The translations under genes and the position numbers were made by a program. The notes under the pieces are model-generated. The model had not been told where the DNA came from. It searched no databases and saw nothing but the letters and a program-made list of their open reading frames with translations. Shown in pieces: positions 51,342 through 59,281 of a DNA stretch of 64,000 nucleotides. This DNA comes from Dechloromonas sp. TW-R-39-2 (GTDB taxonomy: Bacteria; Pseudomonadota; Gammaproteobacteria; Burkholderiales; Rhodocyclaceae): assembly GCF_016864195.1 (NCBI RefSeq), contig NZ_CP045202.1, positions 2,697,001-2,761,000 of the forward strand, in the 5' to 3' direction. Each line of letters starts with the position of its first letter. Position 1 is the stretch's first letter.

Positions 51342-51566
51342 TCACCAGATGAGGATTTCGAATGTGCCATCCGGCATCAGTTCGGTTTCGTGCGAATGGC
51401 CATTCTGGGCCAGCACCTTATAAAGCGGATGGGGTTCGCGGTAAAGAAGGAGGAGCATTTTTTCCCCTTCCTTCAGCGTGTCGAGCATTTCCATGGTCTG
51501 GACAAATGGCTCGGGCGGTTCCATGAACCTGGCATCAACGACATGAGGAGTTTTAGGATGAGTCAT
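51342..51566 (-). CDS. DUF2249 domain protein
   Basis: 74 residues covering one DUF2249 domain: DARFMEPPEPFVQTMEML, LLYREPHPLYKVLAQ, and the end DGTFEILIW. DUF2249 proteins commonly accompany hemerythrin and NO-reduction genes. ATG overlaps the hemerythrin-gene stop by 4 bases. Confidence 0.85.
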   Translation of the reverse strand: MTHPKTPHVVDARFMEPPEPFVQTMEMLDTLKEGEKMLLLLYREPHPLYKVLAQNGHSHETELMPDGTFEILIW

Positions 51567-52009
51567 GCTTCTGAGAGTTCTGCTTCAAGCCGTTCAAGAA
51601 CGGCGGATAACTCTGCCGACAGGTGTTGATCACACATCGGGTAGAGAATGTTTTCTTCTTTCATGTTGTGCTGCTGCATCATGATCAGCAAGGTTTCCGC
51701 CTGACCGAGGTAATCCTCGGCCTCGCCGGCCAGCAAAGACGCATCCGCCTCGTCGAGCAGGGAGCGCATCTGTGCATGTTCCATACGCATCACCTGGGTC
51801 GGCCCCATGGTCATCCCGGTCTTCGCTTCAAACGTCGGAAACAGTGTTTTTTCTTCGGTATCGAAATGTGCCAGCACAGCGGAACGAAAGTGCCCGAAAC
51901 TGGCCCGTGCAAGATTGAAATCCTTTTTGGCAACAGCTTGCTCGGCTTCGGCGAACAGGTCATCACAGCGGCGATGATCATCGGTCATAAAACTGCGGAT
52001 ACTGGTCAT
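51563..52009 (-). CDS. Hemerythrin HHE domain protein
   Basis: 148 residues. His/Glu ligands of the di-iron four-helix bundle: DDHRRCDDLF, HFDTEEKTLFP, MRMEHAQMR and HNMKEENILYP. Binds O2 or NO, or serves iron-cluster repair. Coupled to DUF2249. Confidence 0.9.
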   Translation of the reverse strand: MTSIRSFMTDDHRRCDDLFAEAEQAVAKKDFNLARASFGHFRSAVLAHFDTEEKTLFPTFEAKTGMTMGPTQVMRMEHAQMRSLLDEADASLLAGEAEDYLGQAETLLIMMQQHNMKEENILYPMCDQHLSAELSAVLERLEAELSEA

Positions 52010-52090
52010 GATTCACTCACGGCGTTTGGATGGCTTCATTTTCGGGGCTGCACTACGCAGCCACCTTGACCGCCGTCAAATCACAAAAAA

Positions 52091-52831
52091 TCAGGCGGCA
52101 ACAATACCGACCTGCAATTCATCAAACCAATTAATGAAACGTTGCACATCTGCGCCACGGTAAATTGCACCATGTTGCGGACACAACATGTCGATTTCCA
52201 TTTTCGCAGCGCGCTCGCACCAGCGACGCTTGGCTTCATTCGAGCCCATCCAGCGCCGGTGAAAACCCTCGGCGTGGCGGATGTGCTTGTCAAAATCCTC
52301 GACGAACAAGGCATCCTCTGACGGCGGCAGCAAAGCTGCACCGACATCGCCGGAAAAGAGAATCTTGGCAATCTTGTCATACAGGTGGAAATTTCCCGAC
52401 GAGTGCAGGAAATGGGCAGGGACAGCCTGAAGATGAAGCCCTTCGAGGGATATATCGATTCCCTCGTCCGGAATTGCAACAAACGTTTCCGCCGTACCGC
52501 CAAAATGCGGAATGAAGCTGCTCCACAACCAACTGACATAGCAGCGCATCTGGGGATTGAATTCGAGCCACAAAGCCAGAGATGAACAAATATCCGGATC
52601 CTGATGCGAGGCAAAAATACCGCTCAGCAAGGAGGGATCGAATTCGGTAGACAAAGCCGAAAAAACTGCAGGAAAAACCTCAGCACCGCCGGGATCAAGC
52701 AACAGGCCACGCCCGCCATGGGTCACCAGATACTCGTTGGTATCGATGATGTAGCCAGGCTTGTTGGGGTCACGGACAATGGCAATCCACTTGTGGTTGC
52801 CTTCCTGGAAAATGGTTTTTGTTGTTTTCAT
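52091..52831 (-). CDS. Oxygen-binding di-iron protein (ODP-type metallo-beta-lactamase)
   Basis: 246 residues from the ATG at 52831 (GAGGGATC upstream). The di-iron ligand set of flavodiiron proteins is kept: His76-X-Asp78-X-Asp80, His140, Asp162 and His220, but no flavodoxin domain follows. Stand-alone proteins of this kind (ODPs) bind O2 and can act as sensors for chemotaxis. Seventeen bases separate it from the receptor-like gene 52849-53472. Confidence 0.83.
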   Translation of the reverse strand: MKTTKTIFQEGNHKWIAIVRDPNKPGYIIDTNEYLVTHGGRGLLLDPGGAEVFPAVFSALSTEFDPSLLSGIFASHQDPDICSSLALWLEFNPQMRCYVSWLWSSFIPHFGGTAETFVAIPDEGIDISLEGLHLQAVPAHFLHSSGNFHLYDKIAKILFSGDVGAALLPPSEDALFVEDFDKHIRHAEGFHRRWMGSNEAKRRWCERAAKMEIDMLCPQHGAIYRGADVQRFINWFDELQVGIVAA

Positions 52832-52848
52832 TGATCCCTCGCTTGATT

Positions 52849-53472
52849 TCAATGTCCGGTGAAAAAAGCCGAACGGCGCAACGACTCCAGTGAGTCGCGA
52901 ATTTCTTCGACAATCCCGTCAAACTCACCGGAAACCTGAGCCAGCGCCGGGGCAAAACTTTGCCCGTAGGCGGCTTCAATTTTGGCCGATTTAGCCAGTA
53001 CACCGCCCAATTCAACCATTCTGAAGGCATCTTCAAGCGCACGTTTCAATTGGTTGCGCAAACTGCTCAGGCGGCGCTCATGCTGATCATTTTCAATTTC
53101 ACGCTGGCGCAGGACAGGTACTACGGAACCATTGGTGGTCAGTTGATCGGTCTGGCGCAACAACCGGGTAAAACGAATATCCTTCAGAACGATCGAAACC
53201 TCATCGACGCAACCGTGAATCAGGCCGGTAAGGGATTCCATGCAGGTCCGTAGATCCTGAGAAAACACACGCAGCTCATTTGACAGGACGCCGAAGCCAA
53301 GTGCGGCCGTTCCCGCCCGCTTGGCCAGGAAAATGGCATTCAGTGCCATGATGTTGATCTTGAAGGAAACACCAACAACCCGCTTGATTTCTTCATTGAT
53401 CCGGACGATGCGCAAAAGATCGGCACCAGCCCGCGATGTTTTGGCATTCACTGCCATCAAGGCATCTGTCAT
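52849..53472 (-). CDS. Short cytosolic receptor-like (MCP-type) signalling protein
   Basis: 207 residues, entirely helical, no membrane segment. KINIMALNAIFLAKRAGTAALGFGVLSNELRVFS aligns with the chemoreceptor hairpin tip (..NLLALNAAIEAARAGE.GRGFAVVA.EVR), but several tip residues are changed (Glu to Lys before RAG). It may form a coiled-coil partner rather than a standard CheA-coupled receptor. It is co-transcribed upstream of the ODP gene. Confidence 0.7.
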   Translation of the reverse strand: MTDALMAVNAKTSRAGADLLRIVRINEEIKRVVGVSFKINIMALNAIFLAKRAGTAALGFGVLSNELRVFSQDLRTCMESLTGLIHGCVDEVSIVLKDIRFTRLLRQTDQLTTNGSVVPVLRQREIENDQHERRLSSLRNQLKRALEDAFRMVELGGVLAKSAKIEAAYGQSFAPALAQVSGEFDGIVEEIRDSLESLRRSAFFTGH

Positions 53473-53521
53473 TTATGTTCTACCGTGAAGTCCCCAGTCA
53501 GCGGCTAATGTACCAATTCGT

Positions 53522-53544
53522 ACCGTGGACGCATAGCCCACGGT
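53522..53544 (-). terminator. Terminator-like hairpin downstream of phaC
   Basis: ACCGTGG (53522-53528) and CCACGGT (53538-53544): 7-bp stem, 9-base loop, 20 bases beyond the phaC stop. No T-run. Confidence 0.45.
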
Positions 53545-53564
53545 CGATTCACAGTAAGCGGAGC

Positions 53565-55313
53565 CTATTTTTCGAGAACGTAAGTCCCGGGCGCATCGGC
53601 CAGTGACGGGAACTTGCGACTGGCCGCCGGATAGGCTTCAACCAGTTCGCCGGTTCTTTCACCAAGCCATGCGGTCCAGTCGTCCCACCAGGTTCCCGGT
53701 TTCTTTTCAGCACGCTCCATCCAGTGCTCCCAATGCTCGTTCCGCTCAGGCTCGGCAATCCAGTAAGCCCGTTTGGGCGGATTGGCCGGCGGATTGACGA
53801 TACCGAGAATATGGCCCGAGGTAGACAGTACGAAACGCACCGGTGCTGCAACATTGATGTACTTGCGAATGCGGTAGCACTGCTTCCACGGGGCAATGTG
53901 GTCATCCTCTGCCGTGACGGCGTAAAGCGGCTGGACGATCTGATCGAGATCGATCGACTCTCCGGCAATGTTCAGCTTGTCGCGCTTGATCAGATTGTTG
54001 TGCAGGTACATTTCACGCAGGTAATAGGCATGCATGGCCTGCGGCATGCGCGTCGTATCCATGTTCCAGAACAGCACGTCGAATGGCGGCAGCTTCTCGC
54101 CAAGCAGATAGCTCTTGACCCAGTAGTGCCAGATCAGGCTGTTTGAGCGCAAAAGGCGGAAGGAACTGGCCATTTCGGCACCATCCAGGTAACCCTTCTT
54201 AGCCATCGATTCTTCCAGCGCATTGATGCAGGCTTCGTCGATAAAGACATCGATATCGCCTGGATGCGAGAAATCCGTCAGGGTGGTGAATAGCGTCCAG
54301 TGCGCCACAGGCACCTTGCCTGGGGCAAAACGCTTGTTGGCCCAGGCCATGTAAGTACTGACCAGCGTACCGCCAATGCAGTAACCGACGAGATGAACTT
54401 TCTCCACCTTGCAGAACTCGGTTGCCACGCGAACCGCTTCATTGACGCCTTCAAGCAGATAGTCGTCAAGACGAATATCCGACATTTCCGGCGTCGGATT
54501 TTTCCAACTGGTAATGAAGACTGAAAAACCCTGGTCGGTCAGGTGCTTGACCATGCTTTTCTTGGCCGTCAGGTCAAGAATGTAGAACTTGTTGATCCAC
54601 GGCGTCGTAATGACGATCGGCATCGCCCGGACTTTCTCGGTCGTTGGCGTGTAATGGATGACTTCAAGCAGGCGATTGCGGAAAACCACTTTGCCCGGCG
54701 TGGTTGCCAGGTCCTTGCCGACGACGAAGGCATCCGGCTCGACCATCAGGATATTCTTGGCCTTGGCATCCCGCTGGAAATTCTCCCAGCCCTGACGCAG
54801 GCTTTCGCCATTGGTTTCGACAGCCCGCTCCATCGCCTCCGGATTGAGCCAGAAGAAGTTGGTCGGGGCTACCATGTTGAGCCATTTACGCAACCAGAAC
54901 GCCGCCCGACGCCGCTCCTTGTCGGACAGGCCGGGCGTTTCGAAGTACATGTCCTGCAAACGGTGAGTGAAGGCCAGGTACCACTCCTTGATGATGTCCC
55001 AACTGGCCGAATCAGTCCAAACCGGCTTGCTGAAACGGGCATCATCGGCATTCGGCTGGATCACATCTTCGGAAGGAATCCCCATGGCGCGACGCAAGAC
55101 ATGAGACTGCAAAGCGAAAAGATCGCTCGACAGCGCGTTGACCGCACGGGTCAGCTCCTGAGGGTGCATCATCCACGCCATCTGGGCGGACAGCAGCGAA
55201 GTCGTCACGCCATACGGATCAAGAGCGGCACCAATTGCCTTGCCGACAGATTCGGCCGGACTCAGTGTATTGATATCGATCCCGCCGTGTTGCATTGCTC
55301 CATTACCCGCCAT
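53565..55313 (-). CDS. phaC: Class I poly(3-hydroxyalkanoate) synthase PhaC
   Basis: 582 residues from the ATG at 55313 (AAGGTGA upstream). Lipase-box GYCIGG with catalytic Cys312; TAEDDHIAPW holds the Asp and STSGHILGIVNPP the His of the triad. Polymerises hydroxyacyl-CoA into storage granules. No phaA/phaB in the window. Confidence 0.93.
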   Translation of the reverse strand: MAGNGAMQHGGIDINTLSPAESVGKAIGAALDPYGVTTSLLSAQMAWMMHPQELTRAVNALSSDLFALQSHVLRRAMGIPSEDVIQPNADDARFSKPVWTDSASWDIIKEWYLAFTHRLQDMYFETPGLSDKERRRAAFWLRKWLNMVAPTNFFWLNPEAMERAVETNGESLRQGWENFQRDAKAKNILMVEPDAFVVGKDLATTPGKVVFRNRLLEVIHYTPTTEKVRAMPIVITTPWINKFYILDLTAKKSMVKHLTDQGFSVFITSWKNPTPEMSDIRLDDYLLEGVNEAVRVATEFCKVEKVHLVGYCIGGTLVSTYMAWANKRFAPGKVPVAHWTLFTTLTDFSHPGDIDVFIDEACINALEESMAKKGYLDGAEMASSFRLLRSNSLIWHYWVKSYLLGEKLPPFDVLFWNMDTTRMPQAMHAYYLREMYLHNNLIKRDKLNIAGESIDLDQIVQPLYAVTAEDDHIAPWKQCYRIRKYINVAAPVRFVLSTSGHILGIVNPPANPPKRAYWIAEPERNEHWEHWMERAEKKPGTWWDDWTAWLGERTGELVEAYPAASRKFPSLADAPGTYVLEK

Positions 55314-55346
55314 TTGCTTCACCTTTTCTCATTTTCCGAATGCATA

Positions 55347-56756
55347 TTACAGTGTCACGAACTCGCCAGGGCGAGGCATCTGCACGTTTAACCAAGCCAG
55401 TTTATCCTTGATGGCTTGCGCCAGGTCGGCCGATGCACCGGCCTCGCCATGGACCACGAAGGTTTGCCCCGGTGGATGACGAAAACCGCCCAGCCAGCCG
55501 AGCAATGCCCCCTGATCGGCATGAGCTGAAAGTCCGCCGACGGTATAGATACGGGCCCTGACAGGAACAGGCTGACCAAAGATATGAACCAGTCGCGCGC
55601 CATCGACCAAGCGTCGCCCCAAAGTGCCAGCCGCCTGAAATCCGGTGATCAGGATCGTACATTCGCTGCGTGGCAGATTTTCACGCAGGTGATACTTGAT
55701 GCGCCCGGCCTCACACATGCCGCTGGCGGAAACAATCACGGCACCGCTGCGAATATCGTTCAGCGCCTTGGAGTGATCGGCATCGGAGACGAACTCGATG
55801 TGCATTTTGTCCGGATGCGCGCCAAGCCAGTCGATCAGATCCCGCGTTTCAGGATCGAGCAATTCACGATGCGCCATCGTGATATGTGTCGCCTTGCTGG
55901 CCATGGGCGAATCGACATAAACCTTGAGCGGGCTGATCCGCTTGCGCCGAACCAGATCGGCCAGCATGTACAGCAACTCCTGGGTTCGCCCGACCGCAAA
56001 AGCCGGAATGATCAGGTTGCCGTGCGCAGCGCGTGTACGCTCGAAGGCATCGACGATTTCCTCTTCTGTTTCAATCATCGAACGATGCATGCGGTTACCG
56101 TAAGTCGATTCCACCAGCAGCACATCCGCCTCGGTCGGTTGAGCAGGATCGCAGAGAACCGGCCGCCCCGGCATACCGAGATCGCCGGAAAAAATCATTT
56201 TCCGCGGTCGACCTTCACCGGAAACCGTAATTTCAAGCTGGGCCGAACCCAGGATGTGGCCGGCATCGCGAAAAACAACGTTAACTGTTTCGACCGGATT
56301 GAACGGTTGACCGTAAGACACCGGCTTTAACTGCTCAAGTGCCGACAAGGCCTGAGCAACGGAATAGAGCGGCGCAGGAATGCCCCGTTCGCCCATACCG
56401 CGACGGTGCCGGTGGCGCAACTGCCACTCGGCCTCCTTTTCCTGGATATGGGCGCTGTCGGGCAACAAAACCTCAAGCAGGTCGATCGTTGCCGGGGTTG
56501 CGTAAATCGGCCCCTTGTAACCCAGCATCGAGAGACGCGGCAGCAATCCGGCATGATCGATGTGGGCATGCGTCAGCAAAACAAAGTCGATCTTGCGGAC
56601 ATCAAAGCCGAAATTGAGGGCTCGCTGATTCTTCTGGCGAGCCTCCGGGCCGCCTTGAAACATGCCGCAGTCAACGAGAAAGCGGATATTTCCTGTCTCG
56701 ACCAGATAACAGGAACCGGTGACCTCGCCTGCTGCTCCCAGAAAACCGAGTCGCAT
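55347..56756 (-). CDS. Metallo-beta-lactamase/beta-CASP RNA-processing-type exonuclease
   Basis: 469 residues from the ATG at 56756 (AGGAGG upstream). THAHIDHAGLLP is the zinc motif; GDLGMPGRPVL, the beta-CASP domain and the C-terminal KVHGEAG-like (FVVHGEAGA) block follow. The family includes CPSF-like RNA nucleases. Its 5' end faces the stress-protein gene. Confidence 0.9.
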   Translation of the reverse strand: MRLGFLGAAGEVTGSCYLVETGNIRFLVDCGMFQGGPEARQKNQRALNFGFDVRKIDFVLLTHAHIDHAGLLPRLSMLGYKGPIYATPATIDLLEVLLPDSAHIQEKEAEWQLRHRHRRGMGERGIPAPLYSVAQALSALEQLKPVSYGQPFNPVETVNVVFRDAGHILGSAQLEITVSGEGRPRKMIFSGDLGMPGRPVLCDPAQPTEADVLLVESTYGNRMHRSMIETEEEIVDAFERTRAAHGNLIIPAFAVGRTQELLYMLADLVRRKRISPLKVYVDSPMASKATHITMAHRELLDPETRDLIDWLGAHPDKMHIEFVSDADHSKALNDIRSGAVIVSASGMCEAGRIKYHLRENLPRSECTILITGFQAAGTLGRRLVDGARLVHIFGQPVPVRARIYTVGGLSAHADQGALLGWLGGFRHPPGQTFVVHGEAGASADLAQAIKDKLAWLNVQMPRPGEFVTL

Positions 56757-56838
56757 GGTTGATTTCCTCCTGACTTGGCGTAGCATGAACCTCAAGAAGG
56801 CCGAATGCAACGGCATTGCACAGTTTCAGGAGGTGACC

Positions 56839-57282
56839 ATGTTCAAACATATTCTTGTCCCAACCGACGGTTCCGAACTCTCGCGCGCCACGGCACAACG
56901 TGCTGTTTCCTTTGCCAAGGAAGCAGGTGCCCGGGTAACCGTCTTTTTTGCCAAACCGGAGTACCCGATCGCCTATTTTGGCGAAGGGGCGCTGATCGAC
57001 CCGACCACGCCGGAGAAATTTGCCGAAATGGCTGACCAGCAAGCCACGGAATATCTGGGCGAAGTGCAGAAGTTCTGTGCTGAAAATGGCGTCGAATGCA
57101 GCATCACCTCGGCAACGAGCGATGTTCCCTACGAAGCCATCATTCAGGCAGCAGAAACTTCAGGATGTGACCTGATTTTCATGGCATCCCACGGTCGACG
57201 CGGGATCAGCGGCTTTTTGCTGGGCAGTGAAACCAACAAGGTGCTGACGCACTCGAAGGTTCCGGTGCTGGTCTATCGCTGA
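56839..57282 (+). CDS. Universal stress protein
   Basis: 147 residues beginning MFKHILVPTDGSELS with AGGAGGTGACC just upstream, an unusually strong ribosome site. ATP-loop FMASHGRRGISGFLLGSE near the end. Divergent from the beta-CASP gene with 82 bases between. Confidence 0.92.
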   Translation: MFKHILVPTDGSELSRATAQRAVSFAKEAGARVTVFFAKPEYPIAYFGEGALIDPTTPEKFAEMADQQATEYLGEVQKFCAENGVECSITSATSDVPYEAIIQAAETSGCDLIFMASHGRRGISGFLLGSETNKVLTHSKVPVLVYR

Positions 57283-57289
57283 CCAAACC

Positions 57290-57318
57290 GCGAGTCAGTC
57301 CCCTGAGGGCTGACTCGC
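57290..57318. terminator. Convergent terminator hairpin
   Basis: GCGAGTCAG ... CTGACTCGC with additional inner CCC/GGG pairing, between the stress-protein gene (ends 57282) and the minus-strand gene ending at 57328. Symmetric, so it can serve both directions; no long T-run. Confidence 0.65.
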
Positions 57319-57327
57319 GCTGTCGAC

Positions 57328-58041
57328 TTAGCGCATTACACAGCGCCCGGTGTCTTCGGGCTTGATACGGCAGAGCAGTTTGCCGCTTTGTGTATCGATA
57401 AAGCTGAGTGAAGTCAGTCGCCCGATCAGATAGCGTTTCTTCAACGTGAAGTCGGTCGGTCTGCTGTACGTTGCCTTCCAGAAGGTAGTGCTCTCGCTGA
57501 GCAGTGGCGCTTCAAGGCTGAGCGTCGCCATCAGGCCGACATGTTCGCTGGCGCTTGCCGGCAGATCTGCAACGAAACCGGCATCGTCGTCGACTTTGCG
57601 TGGATAAAAATCGTAGAGATTCGCAAAGGCCAGAAAGTAGTCGTAGCGCCAACTGACTTTCATGTTTTGCGTTTCCCCGATCTTGTCTTCAAAGGCATAA
57701 GCGCCACGTTCAACCTGTACCGACTGCAGCGGCAGGAATTTGTAGCGATAGTAGTCGTCGACCGCAGAATTCGCATTGGGCTGCCAACTCCAGCCTTCAG
57801 CAATCTGATTGAATGCCATGCGATAACGCGCTTCGACCCGATCGCCCTCCGGCTCGAAACTCAAGCCGGCATTCGTCAGATCGACGGCAACTTCAACCAC
57901 GCGGCCGATATTTGCCTGAAGTTCCGGCTCGGACAGACGCGCCATGGCCTCGAACTGCCGGTCGGCAGGTTCGGCGGCATGCAGTGAGCCAAAAAAGGCG
58001 GCGACCGTGGCCGCCGTGAAGATATATCTGAGGGAGATCAT
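57328..58041 (-). CDS. Secreted protein of unknown function
   Basis: 237 residues from the ATG at 58041. Signal peptide to about residue 22 (GSLHAAEP). The mature part is rich in aromatic beta-strand segments (WRYDYFLAFANLYDFYPRKV). Two cysteines lie near the C-terminus (LLCRIK, GRCVMR) and could form a disulfide. No family recognised. About 100 gene-free bases separate it from the ABC genes. Confidence 0.6.
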   Translation of the reverse strand: MISLRYIFTAATVAAFFGSLHAAEPADRQFEAMARLSEPELQANIGRVVEVAVDLTNAGLSFEPEGDRVEARYRMAFNQIAEGWSWQPNANSAVDDYYRYKFLPLQSVQVERGAYAFEDKIGETQNMKVSWRYDYFLAFANLYDFYPRKVDDDAGFVADLPASASEHVGLMATLSLEAPLLSESTTFWKATYSRPTDFTLKKRYLIGRLTSLSFIDTQSGKLLCRIKPEDTGRCVMR

Positions 58042-58140
58042 TTCGCATATTGTGTCGCCATAAGGGCGAATCACGGGGCCGATAGTGCGCCTTTGGGCAG
58101 CATCAAGCCCATGATGCATATCAACATTTTCTGATGCAAT

Positions 58141-59280
58141 TTAGATTTGCGTCTGGCTGACGGCCTTGCGGAAGCGGACCAGGGCAACGGCAAAGAAACA
58201 GCTGCCGACCAGGCTCATCGCGAGCAGATCACGCCAGACAACGTCAAAACCTGCGCCACGATACAAAATGCCCTGGGCCAGCCGGACAAAGTAAGTCGTC
58301 GGTGCTGCCAGCATCAGATGCTGGACCAGCTGCGGCATGCTTTCGCGCGGCGTGATACCGCCTGACAGCATCAGCAAGGGGATGATCGACAAGATGATCA
58401 ACAAACCCAGTTGCGGCATCGAACGGGCCAGGGTGCCGAGAAAAATACCGATTGAGGCGGCCGCAAAGAGATAGCAGGCGGCCGCCGTGAGAAAAAGTGG
58501 TACCGAACCGGCAATCGGCACCTTGAGCACTTGTTCGACCATCACGATCAGGGCAAAGCTTGCCCCGAGCAGAACGGCCAGGCCATTGGCCCAGATCTTG
58601 GCCATCATGATCTCAAAGGGAGTCAGCGGCATGACCAGCAAGTGCTCGATGGTGCCGTGCTCTCTTTCTCGGATGAATGCTGCACCGACGAGAATGATGG
58701 TCAGCATGGTCACATTGTTGATCACCTCCATGACGCCGCCGAACCACACGCCGGTCAGATTCGGATTGAAACGTACCCGCGTCGTCAGCCTGATTGGCGT
58801 TGCGCCGGCCTCCCGCGTACCGGTCAGGTATTCGCTGATTTCACCGAGGGCGATGCTCTTGATGTAGCTGGCACCGATAAACGCCTGGGCCATGATCGTC
58901 GCATCGATATTCAACTGTATTTCCGGATGGCGACCCGCCTGGATGTCGTGCTGGAAATTGGCCGGGATAACCAGGGAAAACGAGTAACGTCCGGCATCCA
59001 TGCCGGCATCCAGTTCAGCCAGCGTGGTTTGCTGCGGTGTACTGAAATAAGGCGGGTAAAAAGCATCGACAATGCGTCGAGACAGCGGTGAATGGTCCTC
59101 ATCGACGACCGCCAGCGGGGCATTGTGCAATTCCTGGGAGACACCGGTTGCCGCGGTATAAATCGCCCCGCTGAAAGCCCAGACAATCAGCGCCAGCAAA
59201 ACCTTGTCTGCCCACAGGCTTTTCAGCTCTTTCACGCCAAGACGATAGATATTGCTCAGGCTGTGCAGCAGCGCATGCAT
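58141..59280 (-). CDS. ABC transporter permease (YhhJ-like)
   Basis: 379 residues from the ATG at 59280 (CAGGAGAA upstream). ABC-2 architecture: N-terminal helix, large periplasmic domain (~55-185), five C-terminal helices with EREHGTIEHLLVMPLTPFEIMMAKIW. Third partner of the HlyD-RbbA-YhhJ exporter; one base separates it from the preceding gene. Confidence 0.9.
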   Translation of the reverse strand: MHALLHSLSNIYRLGVKELKSLWADKVLLALIVWAFSGAIYTAATGVSQELHNAPLAVVDEDHSPLSRRIVDAFYPPYFSTPQQTTLAELDAGMDAGRYSFSLVIPANFQHDIQAGRHPEIQLNIDATIMAQAFIGASYIKSIALGEISEYLTGTREAGATPIRLTTRVRFNPNLTGVWFGGVMEVINNVTMLTIILVGAAFIREREHGTIEHLLVMPLTPFEIMMAKIWANGLAVLLGASFALIVMVEQVLKVPIAGSVPLFLTAAACYLFAAASIGIFLGTLARSMPQLGLLIILSIIPLLMLSGGITPRESMPQLVQHLMLAAPTTYFVRLAQGILYRGAGFDVVWRDLLAMSLVGSCFFAVALVRFRKAVSQTQI

Positions 59281-59281
59281 G

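Noticed and set aside
52046..52062. GGCTGC/GCAGCC hairpin between ODP and hemerythrin genes as a terminator
   Set aside because: Only 6 bp, no T-run; too weak to claim.
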